A DNA stretch of 64,000 bases from Mucilaginibacter conchicola (GTDB taxonomy: Bacteria > Bacteroidota > Bacteroidia > Sphingobacteriales > Sphingobacteriaceae). Each line of letters opens with the position of its first letter. Positions within the stretch are counted from its first letter, which is position 1. This document shows, piece after piece, positions 44,582-53,585 of this stretch. Where the stretch lies: the NCBI RefSeq assembly GCF_003432115.1, contig NZ_QWDC01000001.1, positions 1,917,420 through 1,981,419 on the forward strand, read 5' to 3'. The notes beneath the pieces were generated by a model. That model worked only from the letters and a program-made list of their open reading frames with translations, made no database searches and was not told the DNA's origin. Both the position numbers and the translations under genes were made by a program.

Positions 44582-45991
44582 ATGATTAAGAACAGTCCGT
44601 TTCGCTATCTTATAATCTATTTACCCTTTTTGCTTGCGTTACTGCTACGCAGCGATCCGCATGTTTCTTATTTAACAGCCTGGGCTGGTTCTTTCTTTAT
44701 TTTCTTTATATCGTTTAGTGGTTTTTTAAAAGTCCTGCCTAAAGATTATCCTGTCTCGCAGCAGTTAATGCGCCCAATTTTCTTTATGCAACTCATTTTT
44801 GTTGGTTATATGAGTTGTACCTCAATATTTTACTACGTTGGTATTTTAGGCTATAAATATTTTGATTACGTAGGTAAAAGCCTCGGTATTTACGCATCTT
44901 CTTTTGATACAATTGCTCAATGCCAACGGTATTATGCACTTGGGCATGCAGCTTTGGTACATGGCATTTTCATGGCAATGAAATATCCGGTAAAAGAAAA
45001 ATATGTTGCCTATGTACCCTCTATTAGCAATCTGTTATTGGGAATGTGCGTTATCTGTTTTCCGCTGGGGGTGGTATTTGCTAAAATTGGTGCATTAAGT
45101 CAATTCAGCGTTGCATTTACCGGTTTAAGCTTCGTATCAGGTACAGTTGGTTTAGCCTTTGCAATTCGCGAGAAAAAAAAAGGCAACTATTACTTTGGCA
45201 TTTGTTTGTTCATGTTAAATCTTGTAAGCTCATTGTCCTCTGGATTTAAAGAACCGGTAATTGTTTGTGTTCTTTTACTGGGTGTATACCTTCTGCCTAT
45301 ATTTGGGAAAAAGATAATTCCTTTTTTCAGCGTCATCTTACTCTTTCTCTTTTTTGTGTTGCCCACGTTTATAGGAAACTTCCGCAATTTAACAGGCAAT
45401 GGGGTTGACGTTATAACCGCCCGAGACGAAAGCATTAACGCTGTATTAAATAGCGGAAAAGAGGGCCTGTTAGAAGATAACTGGGTGTTTTTAACAGACA
45501 GGATATCTGAAATAAAAATGTTTACTCAATTTGCAGACAACACCCCATATTTCACACCATATTATCAATTTAAGTTAGTAAAAAACGCCATTAGTATGAT
45601 TATCCCGCGTTTTTTTTGGCCGGATAAACCAGTGGTCGAAGATTTAGTGATGGAGCGGGTTTACACTGCACAAATTACAAGCAGGGATTCCTCGGTATCT
45701 GCCAAGCCCGCTTTTATTGTAGATTGCTATTTATCATACGGGGTGATCGGCGTTTGGATAGGCTTGTTTTTATATGGTTATTCAGCCCAGCGTATTGCTC
45801 AAAAAGCAGATCAATTATTTGGTGGTTATTTTTTAGGTACCTCAGTTATTTTTGCCGGTTTGTTTCAAATTTATTGGCGAGGTAACTGCTTTGAATTTAT
45901 GGCAAATAACATATTCTGGAGCTATGTAACCATGCTTATTATCTTTCGTGTTTTAAGGGCACGGAGTATTTTAGAACTAAAAACAAACTAA
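44582..45991 (+). CDS. Wzy-like polymerase, resembling exosortase Y-associated Wzy-like proteins
   Basis: This 469-residue protein has about eleven hydrophobic helices and a large loop around residues 270-370 (ARDESINAVL, PRFFWPDKPVVEDL), the usual plan of O-antigen polymerases. The PRFFWPDKP motif and the overall form resemble what annotation pipelines call exosortase Y-associated Wzy-like proteins in Sphingobacteriaceae; I make that link from memory of the family. It should polymerise lipid-linked repeat units at the outer face of the inner membrane. It is paired with the Wzc-like gene and close to three proteins with sorting-type tails. Confidence 0.8.
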   Translation: MIKNSPFRYLIIYLPFLLALLLRSDPHVSYLTAWAGSFFIFFISFSGFLKVLPKDYPVSQQLMRPIFFMQLIFVGYMSCTSIFYYVGILGYKYFDYVGKSLGIYASSFDTIAQCQRYYALGHAALVHGIFMAMKYPVKEKYVAYVPSISNLLLGMCVICFPLGVVFAKIGALSQFSVAFTGLSFVSGTVGLAFAIREKKKGNYYFGICLFMLNLVSSLSSGFKEPVIVCVLLLGVYLLPIFGKKIIPFFSVILLFLFFVLPTFIGNFRNLTGNGVDVITARDESINAVLNSGKEGLLEDNWVFLTDRISEIKMFTQFADNTPYFTPYYQFKLVKNAISMIIPRFFWPDKPVVEDLVMERVYTAQITSRDSSVSAKPAFIVDCYLSYGVIGVWIGLFLYGYSAQRIAQKADQLFGGYFLGTSVIFAGLFQIYWRGNCFEFMANNIFWSYVTMLIIFRVLRARSILELKTN

Positions 45992-46012
45992 GCCCGGGAT
46001 TAGCTGCACCGC

Positions 46013-46020
46013 TATCTTTG
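46013..46020 (+). promoter_or_regulatory. Possible -7 element before the KRWI-repeat gene
   Basis: TATCTTTG matches the Bacteroidota -7 consensus TAnnTTTG exactly, but no TTG lies 19 bp upstream. If used, it would leave a leader of about 210 bases. The rest of 45992-46238 shows no gene. Confidence 0.3.
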
Positions 46021-46238
46021 CTATCCACGAAACCGAAGCACTTGTTTGTACTTTAAAGTTTATTGAAGCATTTGCACTTCAAACCGCCCGATAAACAATC
46101 ACCCTATTCTCGCCTATACAAGTAAGCTAAAAACACCCTCCCCGTTAAGCCTTATCGCCCTCAATCTATACGTTTCTGCCTCAGTACTTTAGCCAGCACA
46201 AATAACAAACTCATTCACTTAACCTTACCTAATTAATC

Positions 46239-47663
46239 ATGAGCATTTTTGATGACATTGCCGGCGCCTTTGAAGATCTTTTTAATGAGATAAAAAAAGG
46301 CGTTGATACTGTATTTAACAGTATTGTTAATCTTGCAGAAAAAGTAACACAGGCAGTTGAATTGGCATTTCGTAAAACTGCCGAAATTGCCGAAACTGTT
46401 GTTGACGCCCTAAAAGATGTGGGCATAACCCTTTCGCAAGGCGTAGTAGATGGCGCTAACATCGCTATAAATTTTGTTGAGAAAACAGCCCAGGACGTTC
46501 TCGACAGATTTAAAATACCTGAAGTGCCCGAGCCTACTCCCGAGTATAAACAAGCGATCAGTAAAGCTATTGCTTCTGTATTTTCAAAAATAGCTGCAGA
46601 AGGCCAGGAGTATGATGTATTTGGAATATTAGCATCGGCATGTAACGCTAAAGATCTTAACTACCAGATGCTTGAACTGGGATCAAAGATTGCTGCCGAG
46701 CGTTTGGGAAATGACATTTTTAATATCCCGACCGTAGCGCCTGTAATTGTTTCTAAAGAACTGCTAAAAGAGTATATTAACTTTCTAATTATCAAAGCAG
46801 TACAAGACAATCGCCAAAAAGTTGCCAATGGCAAATCAGTACAGGTAGTTACCGGCATTGTGATCACAGCAATTACATTATTGGTTACCGAAGGCCGTAT
46901 TGCTGATTGGGGATGGGAGATACCTGAAGGTATGCAACCCGATAAAATTGACAGCGATGCTACAACAGTATGGACAGAGGGATCAAGACTGCAATTCAAC
47001 AACGCTATTTACCTGGTGCTTGACGGGCAGGTACGCCACATCCCTAACCCTGCCACCTTTGATAATCTCTTTGCCAACGGAAACGGGGTGATCCAGTCAG
47101 AGCCCGGATTGCAGGTAGAAGGTAAGCCGCTTACAGATGGCGCGTATCTGGTAACTGCCAACGGCGGCGATGGTAAATATTATCTGGTTGCTGATGGTGT
47201 TAAACGCTGGATATCAACGCCACAGGTATTTAAAAAATATGCTTTTGACAACGCGAAGGTAAAAAAAGTATCAACGGGCGATCTGGATAAAATTCCTACC
47301 GGTGATACCATATACCAGTTCTCAAAAAGAGAGGGATCAATGCTTACTATCAATGGTGCGGTACACATTATAATAGATAAAGTGGCGCATCATATCCCTA
47401 ACGAAAACACCTACAATCAATTGTTTAAAAACTGGAATGGCATACAGGAAACTAATAGGAGTTCTATAAAAATCGGCGAACCTATTACTAACGGGGCTTA
47501 TCTGGCATCGGCAACAGAAAGGGTTTACTTTATCAGTAATGGCCAAAAACGTTGGATCATGTCGCCACTTGCGTTTAACAACTTCAATTTCGGATGGAAC
47601 AAGATTAGAAAAGTATCTCAAGCTGATCTTGACAGGATACCTAACGGTAAGGAAATTTACTAA
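46239..47663 (+). CDS. Unknown protein with amphipathic N-terminus and C-terminal KRWI-type repeats
   Basis: This 474-residue protein has no signal peptide. Residues 1-90 are amphipathic helices (FDDIAGAFEDLFNEIKKGVD and onward) of a phasin- or apolipoprotein-like character. A helical middle part follows. Residues about 245-474 hold two repeats of about 115 residues, each made of an RHIPN-type half (DGQVRHIPNPATFDNLF, DKVAHHIPNENTYNQLF) and a KRWI half (DGVKRWISTPQVFKKYAFD, NGQKRWIMSPLAFNNFNF) ending in DLDKIPTG or DLDRIPNG. KRWI repeats occur in scattered bacterial surface proteins; their function is unknown to me. It lies alone between the Wzy-like gene and a terminator. Confidence 0.75.
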   Translation: MSIFDDIAGAFEDLFNEIKKGVDTVFNSIVNLAEKVTQAVELAFRKTAEIAETVVDALKDVGITLSQGVVDGANIAINFVEKTAQDVLDRFKIPEVPEPTPEYKQAISKAIASVFSKIAAEGQEYDVFGILASACNAKDLNYQMLELGSKIAAERLGNDIFNIPTVAPVIVSKELLKEYINFLIIKAVQDNRQKVANGKSVQVVTGIVITAITLLVTEGRIADWGWEIPEGMQPDKIDSDATTVWTEGSRLQFNNAIYLVLDGQVRHIPNPATFDNLFANGNGVIQSEPGLQVEGKPLTDGAYLVTANGGDGKYYLVADGVKRWISTPQVFKKYAFDNAKVKKVSTGDLDKIPTGDTIYQFSKREGSMLTINGAVHIIIDKVAHHIPNENTYNQLFKNWNGIQETNRSSIKIGEPITNGAYLASATERVYFISNGQKRWIMSPLAFNNFNFGWNKIRKVSQADLDRIPNGKEIY

Positions 47664-47681
47664 TAGCCTTATCTTTACAAC

Positions 47682-47716
47682 AAATAGCCCTGTATAGGTT
47701 ACATACAGGGCTATTT
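47682..47716. terminator. Bidirectional terminator hairpin
   Basis: A perfect 14-bp inverted repeat (AAATAGCCCTGTAT, 7-base loop, complement) followed by TTTATTTT lies between the convergent KRWI-repeat and ricin-type genes. Confidence 0.88.
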
Positions 47717-47739
47717 TTATTTTCACAAGTGCAACCCAA

Positions 47740-48240
47740 CTACATCGTTGGCGATTGTTGATAGATTGTCCATTGCTGGCTTTTATCGCCGCGCCTGGGC
47801 GCCAGCTTAACCAATGAGTTAACGCCTGCACCCTCACCTGCAGGCGTAATATATTGTTCGGTACCTTTTAGCTTTATCAGAAATATGTTTTTACCTGCAG
47901 GTTCAAAATCATACAGCTGGCTGGCCTTAGCTTGTTCTATAGGCTGCTCATCAAAATTTGAGCCTTCTTTAGTGCCAGATGCTTGCATTGTTTTACCGCT
48001 GAAAAGGTTTTCCAGCTGATAGGTATTCCCATCTATATGCTTAAAGTCCCAGGTCATGCACTTCCAGTTCTGCGGCTCATACAGCACTATGGGCGTACCA
48101 GTTTTTGTGTTGGCATCTTTAATACGCAGCAACATACCGGTTTGCACGTTTTTTATGGCATAAGTGCCTTTTATGGTTTGCGCAACGGTTGTGGTAAGAA
48201 ACAGTACCATCGCAATCATGATTGAAGCAGGCGTTTTCAT
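47740..48240 (-). CDS. Secreted ricin-type (RICIN) beta-trefoil protein
   Basis: This 166-residue protein has a signal peptide ending TTTVA and a single beta-trefoil: KGTYAIKNVQTGMLLRIKDANTKTGTPIVLYEPQN, NTYQLENLFSGKTMQASG and the closing SQQWTIYQ with the QxW-type signature. Such domains bind carbohydrate. No catalytic domain is attached, so it is probably a stand-alone periplasmic or surface lectin. The sugar-binding residues cannot be judged with confidence. It is convergent with the KRWI-repeat gene. Confidence 0.75.
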   Translation of the reverse strand: MKTPASIMIAMVLFLTTTVAQTIKGTYAIKNVQTGMLLRIKDANTKTGTPIVLYEPQNWKCMTWDFKHIDGNTYQLENLFSGKTMQASGTKEGSNFDEQPIEQAKASQLYDFEPAGKNIFLIKLKGTEQYITPAGEGAGVNSLVKLAPRRGDKSQQWTIYQQSPTM

Positions 48241-48361
48241 GGTAAGTTTTTGATATTTAACGAATATACGCGCAATTGATTGTTATTTTTAAACCACAAG
48301 CCGCCTTTCTTGTTCATTCATATATCCCTCGCCATGCTCACTATTATAAATTACATCACCC

Positions 48362-49249
48362 ATGACCGAAATTAAAAAAGAGGACATTAAGCAGGAAGTC
48401 TTTGACCTGTATGATGACTATGCGCACAACCGTTTGGATCGCCGCGATTTTGTACAGAAGCTATCTATGTATGCCATCGGTGGCCTTACCGTACCCGCAT
48501 TGATGAGCTTTCTGATGCCGGATTACAAGAACAATGTTCAGGTTAAGGCAGATGACCCGCGGCTTGAATCGGGATATATTACTTACCAATCGCCAAAAGG
48601 TGGCGGCAGTATAAAAGGCCTGTTATCAAAACCAAAAGATGCAAAAGGAAAGCTGGGTGGTATTATAGTGGTACACGAAAACCGCGGCCTTAACCCTTAC
48701 ATTGAAGATGTTGCCCGCCGCGCGGCCCTTGCCGGTTTCGTCACCCTGGCTCCTGATGCCTTAACCCCACTTGGCGGATACCCCGGCAATGACGATAAAG
48801 GCCGCGAACTGCAGGCCAAACGTGATAAAGGCGAAATGGAACAAAATTTTATTGATGCCTTTGAATATCTTAAAAAACACAAAGATTGCAATGGAAAGGT
48901 AGGTGTGGTTGGCTTCTGCTTTGGTGGTGGTATTGCCAACACCATGGCCGTACACGTGCCCGATCTGGCTGCTGCTGTACCATTTTACGGCGCACAGCCC
49001 GATGCTGCCGATGTACCCAAAATACATGCCCCGCTAATGCTTCATTATGCATCATTAGATACCCGCATTACCGGTGGCTGGCCTGCCTATGAAGCTGCAC
49101 TTAAAGCTAACGACAAAAAATATCAGGCCTTTATTTACGAGAACGTTAACCACGGTTTTCATAACGATACCACGCCGCGATATGATAAAGCCGCCGCAGA
49201 GTTAGCCTGGCAACGTACCATTGATTTCTTTAAACAGAACTTAAGCTAA
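48362..49249 (+). CDS. Dienelactone hydrolase family protein, Tat-type N-terminus
   Basis: This 295-residue alpha/beta hydrolase has the nucleophile elbow [12 protein letters not shown] (Cys), the acid in ASLDTRI and the His in NVNHGF, as in dienelactone hydrolases. Before the domain is an N-terminal extension, [28 protein letters not shown], with an RRxF and hydrophobic stretch typical of Tat signals in Bacteroidota. It is thus probably periplasmic or membrane-anchored. The physiological ester is unknown. It is convergent with the minus-strand pair at 49282-52168, with a hairpin between. Confidence 0.87.
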   Translation: MTEIKKEDIKQEVFDLYDDYAHNRLDRRDFVQKLSMYAIGGLTVPALMSFLMPDYKNNVQVKADDPRLESGYITYQSPKGGGSIKGLLSKPKDAKGKLGGIIVVHENRGLNPYIEDVARRAALAGFVTLAPDALTPLGGYPGNDDKGRELQAKRDKGEMEQNFIDAFEYLKKHKDCNGKVGVVGFCFGGGIANTMAVHVPDLAAAVPFYGAQPDAADVPKIHAPLMLHYASLDTRITGGWPAYEAALKANDKKYQAFIYENVNHGFHNDTTPRYDKAAAELAWQRTIDFFKQNLS

Positions 49250-49256
49250 TATGAAT

Positions 49257-49284
49257 TAAACGCGGGCTGCTTAGTCCGCGTTTA
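49257..49284. terminator. Bidirectional terminator hairpin
   Basis: TAAACGCGG at 49257-49265 pairs with CCGCGTTTA at 49276-49284 across a 10-base loop. It overlaps the stop codon of the minus-strand gene and can serve both convergent genes. Confidence 0.75.
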
Positions 49285-49767
49285 GTTATCTCGCTGGTGT
49301 TCGGTAATACTTTGGGTGATGAAATCCGGAATGAGGCTGAACTCTGTTTTTAGTACGCTGCCTGATCCTTTCACCAGTATCTTTTTCATGTATTCGTTAT
49401 GCTTCTTATCAATCTCTAAAGTTGAGGTATTAGACGTTTCGCCGCCCTCGCCGTTAATGCTTAACCAATAGATCTCATCGGGGGTATTAACCGTATCCCT
49501 GAAGACTGATTCAAAATACATGCGTTCGCGTTCGAGGGTTTTTATCATAGGACCGTACTCATCGTGGTGCCATTGCACCCACTCATGATAAGTGGCTATG
49601 TTCTCCTTGTTCAACTTAAAACGGTAGAGCGTAGCCTTTACGGGATATCTAAGTTCAGACTCAGTGATTGGGGTTTGATGCTGTTTATTTGCAAAAGCAA
49701 CACCGCAAATAGTAAAGGCTATACCAATAAAAATCCCCGCTGTAAGGGCTAAAATGCTCTTCATCAT
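49282..49767 (-). CDS. Membrane-anchored small protein, DUF6176-like
   Basis: This 161-residue protein has one N-terminal hydrophobic segment (LALTAGIFIGIAFTICGVAFA) as a signal anchor and a soluble domain of about 115 residues (VKATLYRFKLNKENIATYHEWVQWHHDEY, then FESVFRDTVNTPDEIYWLSINGEGG). The domain resembles DUF6176 in pattern; I am not certain. The cluster HEWVQWHHDEYG could bind a metal. It lies 1 bp behind the TonB receptor gene in the same direction, so the two form an operon, and a link to the receptor's substrate is plausible. Confidence 0.65.
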   Translation of the reverse strand: MMKSILALTAGIFIGIAFTICGVAFANKQHQTPITESELRYPVKATLYRFKLNKENIATYHEWVQWHHDEYGPMIKTLERERMYFESVFRDTVNTPDEIYWLSINGEGGETSNTSTLEIDKKHNEYMKKILVKGSGSVLKTEFSLIPDFITQSITEHQRDN

Positions 49768-49768
49768 A

Positions 49769-52168
49769 TTATATCCTTGCTTTAATTCCTAATGATATAT
49801 TTCTGCCGGGCAGCGGTGCCAGGTATTTCAAAAATGAGTTTTGCGGGCGTGCCTCAACGTTTAGCAGATTGTTACCACTCAGGTAATACTCCATATCCAG
49901 TCCGCTCAGCTTTCCTGTGTAAGATATACGCCCGCTAAGCATTGAATACGGTGGCATAGCAGGCTCCGGGTTAATGTTTTTACCGAGGTAGCGCTGACGC
50001 AGATAGCGATCAAAAAACAGGTTCAATGATATTTTCTTATATCCCGCCCCGCCATTAAAACCGTACCTGCTGGTTGGCATATTGGGCATGTAATCCCCCT
50101 CGGCCCATTGGCGCAGTTTATCTTTTGAAGTATTGATGTTCTTCACCAGATCAAAGTATGAAGCCAGTTCCCATTTTAATATTTTATTAGCCGGCGAGCG
50201 ATAGCCTAACTCTGCTTCCCAACCCGTAATTTTAGTATCTGATTGCCGCCACTCTTTAACCAGGAAACCGCCCGAGCGGGCAATACCGGTATGTGCCAGA
50301 TACATGTAATTGTTAAAACGGGTTTGGTACCGGCTTGCTGCAACATGCCATCCGTGGTAATCCATGCCGGCACCAAGATCTATTGCTTTGGCTATTTCTT
50401 TCTTCAGCCGGTCGTCGCCGTTCTCTTCCAGCATAATGGCAAAATGGTCGTTACCGGCATACAGTTCGTTAACATCGGGCGCACGTTCAGAGTGCGAATA
50501 ACCCGCTTTGATGTAACCTATCTTCAGGATGCTCCATTGCGCATCAGCATTATACTGGTTGAGGCTAAAATCTCTCGGCGAAAGTTTGCCGCCTGCCAGT
50601 CCGCGGCCGGGTTTATAGGTTGGATCGGGCATAGCGCGGCGGGCAACCTCATCATGGCGGTAGCCGAGCGTTACCTGCACCGGTTCAAAATTTACACGCT
50701 GTAAGGTGAACAACCCCAGCTCGCGGCTGAGATTATTTGGCAGGTACCGCTGGTCGCCGGCACCTTTCATGTTCATGTAAGAATAATCAACCCCGCTTGT
50801 ACCAGACAGGAATTTCCAATCCTGCTGCACAGCCTCAAACCTTGCCACATGGCGGGTAGTATTAAAACGATTGGCCAATTGGTCGCCAATAAGTTCTCGG
50901 TCATCAGATGCCTGCAACATATAGTTTAATCTTAGTATCGATATAAAATCCGACACAGGGCGATACCCCGTCTCAGACAATAAACTGTTTGATACCGATT
51001 GGGTATTAATGGGCCTGTAATCCGTACCAACCGGGCCATGATGCGAATCCTGACCAGGAACTTTTGGCAGCGCAAACCCGGGGATACCATAATAACCATA
51101 CGCTCCGCGGAAACCTACACCGGTATAAAAATTATTGCCCAGGTAACTTGTACCTAAATTAATGGTTCTGCTCTCCGACCGGCTGTTGGGCATAATGCCT
51201 TTCTTAACCGGGGCATAATCAGTAATACCCTTTACTACGGTAGTTGACAAGGGTGTATTTGGATCCTGGCCGGGGATATATTTACTGTTGGCAGGGTTAG
51301 GCACCTCTTTGCCGCCGATAACCGAATTAGGCTGAAAAGTATACAGGTCGTCTTCGCTTAGATCCCATGCCGGGTTGTTAAGGTTATTGAGCACAAACTG
51401 GCTGATGTACGGGTACAGGCTTAGGTTTCGGATGATCTCTTTTTGCACATTTACCTGCGCCATACTTTCGGTAAGGTTATCTATTTTAGGATCGTAAGCA
51501 ATGGGCGCTTTGGTGTTGCCGGGTATCTTCAGATCGTTATTAAACCGGTTCATGGCTCCGGCATGCCATACCCAGTTTGTGCCAACATTGCCATTCAGAT
51601 CAAAAGCCTGCTTAATACCGTAATTGGTACCCGCTTCGCCGGTTATAAAACCTGAAAGTGGTTTATCCGGCCTGCTCAGCGGAATCGTATTATCCCTCAT
51701 GTTTACCGCGCCGCCAATAGCTTTACCGCCAAACAATACACTGGCGCTGCCTTTGTAAACATCCATCCCTAAAAGATTATCCATATCAGCTATCACATTC
51801 AGGTTGGGGCTTATGCCCGATAGGTCATTCACCCCCAAACCGTTTGCAAGCACCCTCACCCGGTTGCCACTTAAACTACGAATGACCGGCATACCCGAGT
51901 TGGGGCCAAAGTATCCATTCTGCACACCCGAAATATGGCTCAGCGTTTCGCCGAGTGTGTTTGATTGTACCAGTTCCAGATCCTTACGGGATAGTTTGCG
52001 GGTATCGTTACCTCTTACATTAGGTTTTACAGAGATGGTAACCTCTGGCAAAAAACGAGTTTTAGAGGTATCTGTTGGGGCGGGCGCCTGGGCAAATACA
52101 TCTGCATTATACAGGCCGGCAGCGATAAATAAAACACACGAAAAAGTAAAGGTTAACCGCATAAGCAC
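49769..52168 (-). CDS. TonB-dependent outer-membrane receptor, ZnuD-like
   Basis: This 799-residue receptor has a signal peptide ending ADVFA, a plug domain at about residues 45-165 (GETLSHISGVQNGYFGPNSGMPVIRSLSG, then VLFGGKAIGGAVNMRDNTIP) and a 22-strand barrel ending in an aromatic-poor GIKARI. Barrel text such as YSHSERAPDVNELYAGNDHFA resembles ZnuD zinc receptors. No SusD partner or carboxypeptidase-like N-terminal domain is present, which argues against glycan uptake. A palindromic operator overlaps its promoter, fitting control by a metal-sensing Fur-family repressor. Zinc as substrate is an inference. Confidence 0.85.
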   Translation of the reverse strand: MLMRLTFTFSCVLFIAAGLYNADVFAQAPAPTDTSKTRFLPEVTISVKPNVRGNDTRKLSRKDLELVQSNTLGETLSHISGVQNGYFGPNSGMPVIRSLSGNRVRVLANGLGVNDLSGISPNLNVIADMDNLLGMDVYKGSASVLFGGKAIGGAVNMRDNTIPLSRPDKPLSGFITGEAGTNYGIKQAFDLNGNVGTNWVWHAGAMNRFNNDLKIPGNTKAPIAYDPKIDNLTESMAQVNVQKEIIRNLSLYPYISQFVLNNLNNPAWDLSEDDLYTFQPNSVIGGKEVPNPANSKYIPGQDPNTPLSTTVVKGITDYAPVKKGIMPNSRSESRTINLGTSYLGNNFYTGVGFRGAYGYYGIPGFALPKVPGQDSHHGPVGTDYRPINTQSVSNSLLSETGYRPVSDFISILRLNYMLQASDDRELIGDQLANRFNTTRHVARFEAVQQDWKFLSGTSGVDYSYMNMKGAGDQRYLPNNLSRELGLFTLQRVNFEPVQVTLGYRHDEVARRAMPDPTYKPGRGLAGGKLSPRDFSLNQYNADAQWSILKIGYIKAGYSHSERAPDVNELYAGNDHFAIMLEENGDDRLKKEIAKAIDLGAGMDYHGWHVAASRYQTRFNNYMYLAHTGIARSGGFLVKEWRQSDTKITGWEAELGYRSPANKILKWELASYFDLVKNINTSKDKLRQWAEGDYMPNMPTSRYGFNGGAGYKKISLNLFFDRYLRQRYLGKNINPEPAMPPYSMLSGRISYTGKLSGLDMEYYLSGNNLLNVEARPQNSFLKYLAPLPGRNISLGIKARI

Positions 52169-52206
52169 ACACTTTATCCGGCTCAGTTAACCGGTTTAAA
52201 ATGAGG

Positions 52207-52249
52207 CAAAGATAATTTCATAATTTTTAAATGCAACACAATTGCTAAT
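52207..52249 (-). promoter_or_regulatory. Promoter and operator of the TonB receptor gene
   Basis: On the minus strand TTG (52234-52236) is followed after exactly 19 bases by TATCTTTG (52207-52214), a full match to the Bacteroidota consensus. The operator-like sequence at 52229-52249 covers the -33 box and agrees in 17 of 21 bases with the palindrome core at 52309-52329. A repressor bound here would block the promoter. Confidence 0.75.
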
Positions 52250-52301
52250 AAATAAAGTTTAATAAATCATTATAATTATTTATTAAATACACAAAATAAT
52301 C

Positions 52302-52351
52302 TTATTTTAATTGCAACATAATTGCAATTAAAATAATTAATCATACTTTCG
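52302..52351 (+). promoter_or_regulatory. Promoter and perfect palindromic operator of the lipoprotein gene
   Basis: A perfect 15-bp inverted repeat (TTATTTTAATTGCAA, 5-base spacer CATAA, complement) spans 52302-52336. The TTG at 52322-52324 inside it is followed after 19 bases by TACTTTCG (52344-52351), a close match to the Bacteroidota promoter. The operator therefore overlaps the -33 box, as at the divergent receptor promoter. Confidence 0.75.
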
Positions 52352-52367
52352 CCGAAAAAACAGATAT

Positions 52368-53468
52368 ATGAGCATCAATAACAATTACTTTAAATTATTC
52401 ACACTGGCCTGCGGGTTGCTTGCCACGGTATCGGCCTGCAAAAAAGACCAGCAAACGCCGGTTAAAGAGGTGGCCATCAACTTACCATCAGACATGGTAC
52501 TTACATACGGACAGGAGACAGACATTGCATTACCTGCCGACCTGATTAGCCAGGCTGATCTGAGTTTTAAACTTCAGTTTGATGAAACCGAAAACACGCA
52601 GATAAGCGCAGGCACTAAACTTTACGACCAGCTTGCCAAAGCCGTCACCATTGACAAAAGCAAAGGGAAAATACATGTAGATAGCCGCCTGCTTTATCCA
52701 AACGGCGCAACATCATCAGCAAATGGTAAAACAATTCCTGATATTTATAAGATAACTGTGGTAGCAAACTCCACTGCCGGTACACTGGAAGGCAAACAAA
52801 CCTTCTCATTGAAAATAGCCCCTGCGCGCATAACTATTAAAGGCATAGATGATAAAAACGAAACCCCGTACGCCTACGTTTTATATAACGACAACGGTGC
52901 CTCTTTTGAATTGCAGGCGGAAAGCATCCCCACAAACGGCACTACCTGGCATTTGAACATGGATAGCAAATTTTCTTCGATAATAGGCTTACAGGGCAAC
53001 CAGGTACAGTTTAGAGCCAACGCCGGCGACCCGGAGAAGAAAGCAGAGCAAGGCTATGACCTTACCGCCGAACTACAGAAAGATGGCTTCACTGTAGCTT
53101 CGAGGCCATTTCGTGTAATCTTCATTCCGCAGATAAAATTTTTCTACGGCACTTACTACCCCGATCTGAACCTTACTATTCTTACCAACCGCTTATACAT
53201 AGCCCTGTCTAACGGTTACAAGTCTGCTGCACCTACTTTATATCCCGAGAAATATAGGTCGACATTTAGCCTGGTATCAGTAGAAAAAGACGGAAAACCA
53301 TTTGATAACAAAGAGGGCATTATATCGGTAGACAGCACTACCGGCGCAGTTATCGTAAAACAAAATGAAACCCTTACCGAAGGCGATTACAAAATGATTA
53401 TTAAAGCAATTACCACCACCGGTCTGGAGTTTCAGGCAGACCTGACATTGAATATGTCTGAAGGCTAA
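52368..53468 (+). CDS. Lipoprotein of unknown function, co-regulated with the TonB receptor
   Basis: This 366-residue protein has a lipobox, VSAC with Cys24, and so is membrane-anchored by lipid. The rest appears to be three or four beta-rich, immunoglobulin- or cadherin-like modules (VAINLPSDMVLTYGQETDIALP and onward). I do not recognise a named family. It is divergent from the ZnuD-like receptor gene, with matching operators on both promoters, so it very likely takes part in the same metal or cofactor uptake (inference). A terminator follows at 53529. Confidence 0.78.
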   Translation: MSINNNYFKLFTLACGLLATVSACKKDQQTPVKEVAINLPSDMVLTYGQETDIALPADLISQADLSFKLQFDETENTQISAGTKLYDQLAKAVTIDKSKGKIHVDSRLLYPNGATSSANGKTIPDIYKITVVANSTAGTLEGKQTFSLKIAPARITIKGIDDKNETPYAYVLYNDNGASFELQAESIPTNGTTWHLNMDSKFSSIIGLQGNQVQFRANAGDPEKKAEQGYDLTAELQKDGFTVASRPFRVIFIPQIKFFYGTYYPDLNLTILTNRLYIALSNGYKSAAPTLYPEKYRSTFSLVSVEKDGKPFDNKEGIISVDSTTGAVIVKQNETLTEGDYKMIIKAITTTGLEFQADLTLNMSEG

Positions 53469-53528
53469 ATTTTACTAATACCCCACTAAATTGATAATAG
53501 TTTGGGGCTGGCTGTGTGCCTCAAACTA

Positions 53529-53556
53529 AAAAGCCCCACATTTCTGCGGGGCTTTT
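53529..53556. terminator. Terminator hairpin after the lipoprotein gene
   Basis: AAAAGCCCC at 53529-53537 pairs with GGGGCTTTT at 53548-53556. It lies between convergent genes, so it can act in both directions. Confidence 0.85.
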
Positions 53557-53585
53557 ATTGTTTATTATTAATAGGGGTATTGTTT

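Noticed and set aside
47337..47837. 166-codon minus-strand frame spanning the end of the KRWI-repeat gene and the terminator
   Set aside because: It crosses a strong terminator hairpin and overlaps two better supported genes; no family resemblance.
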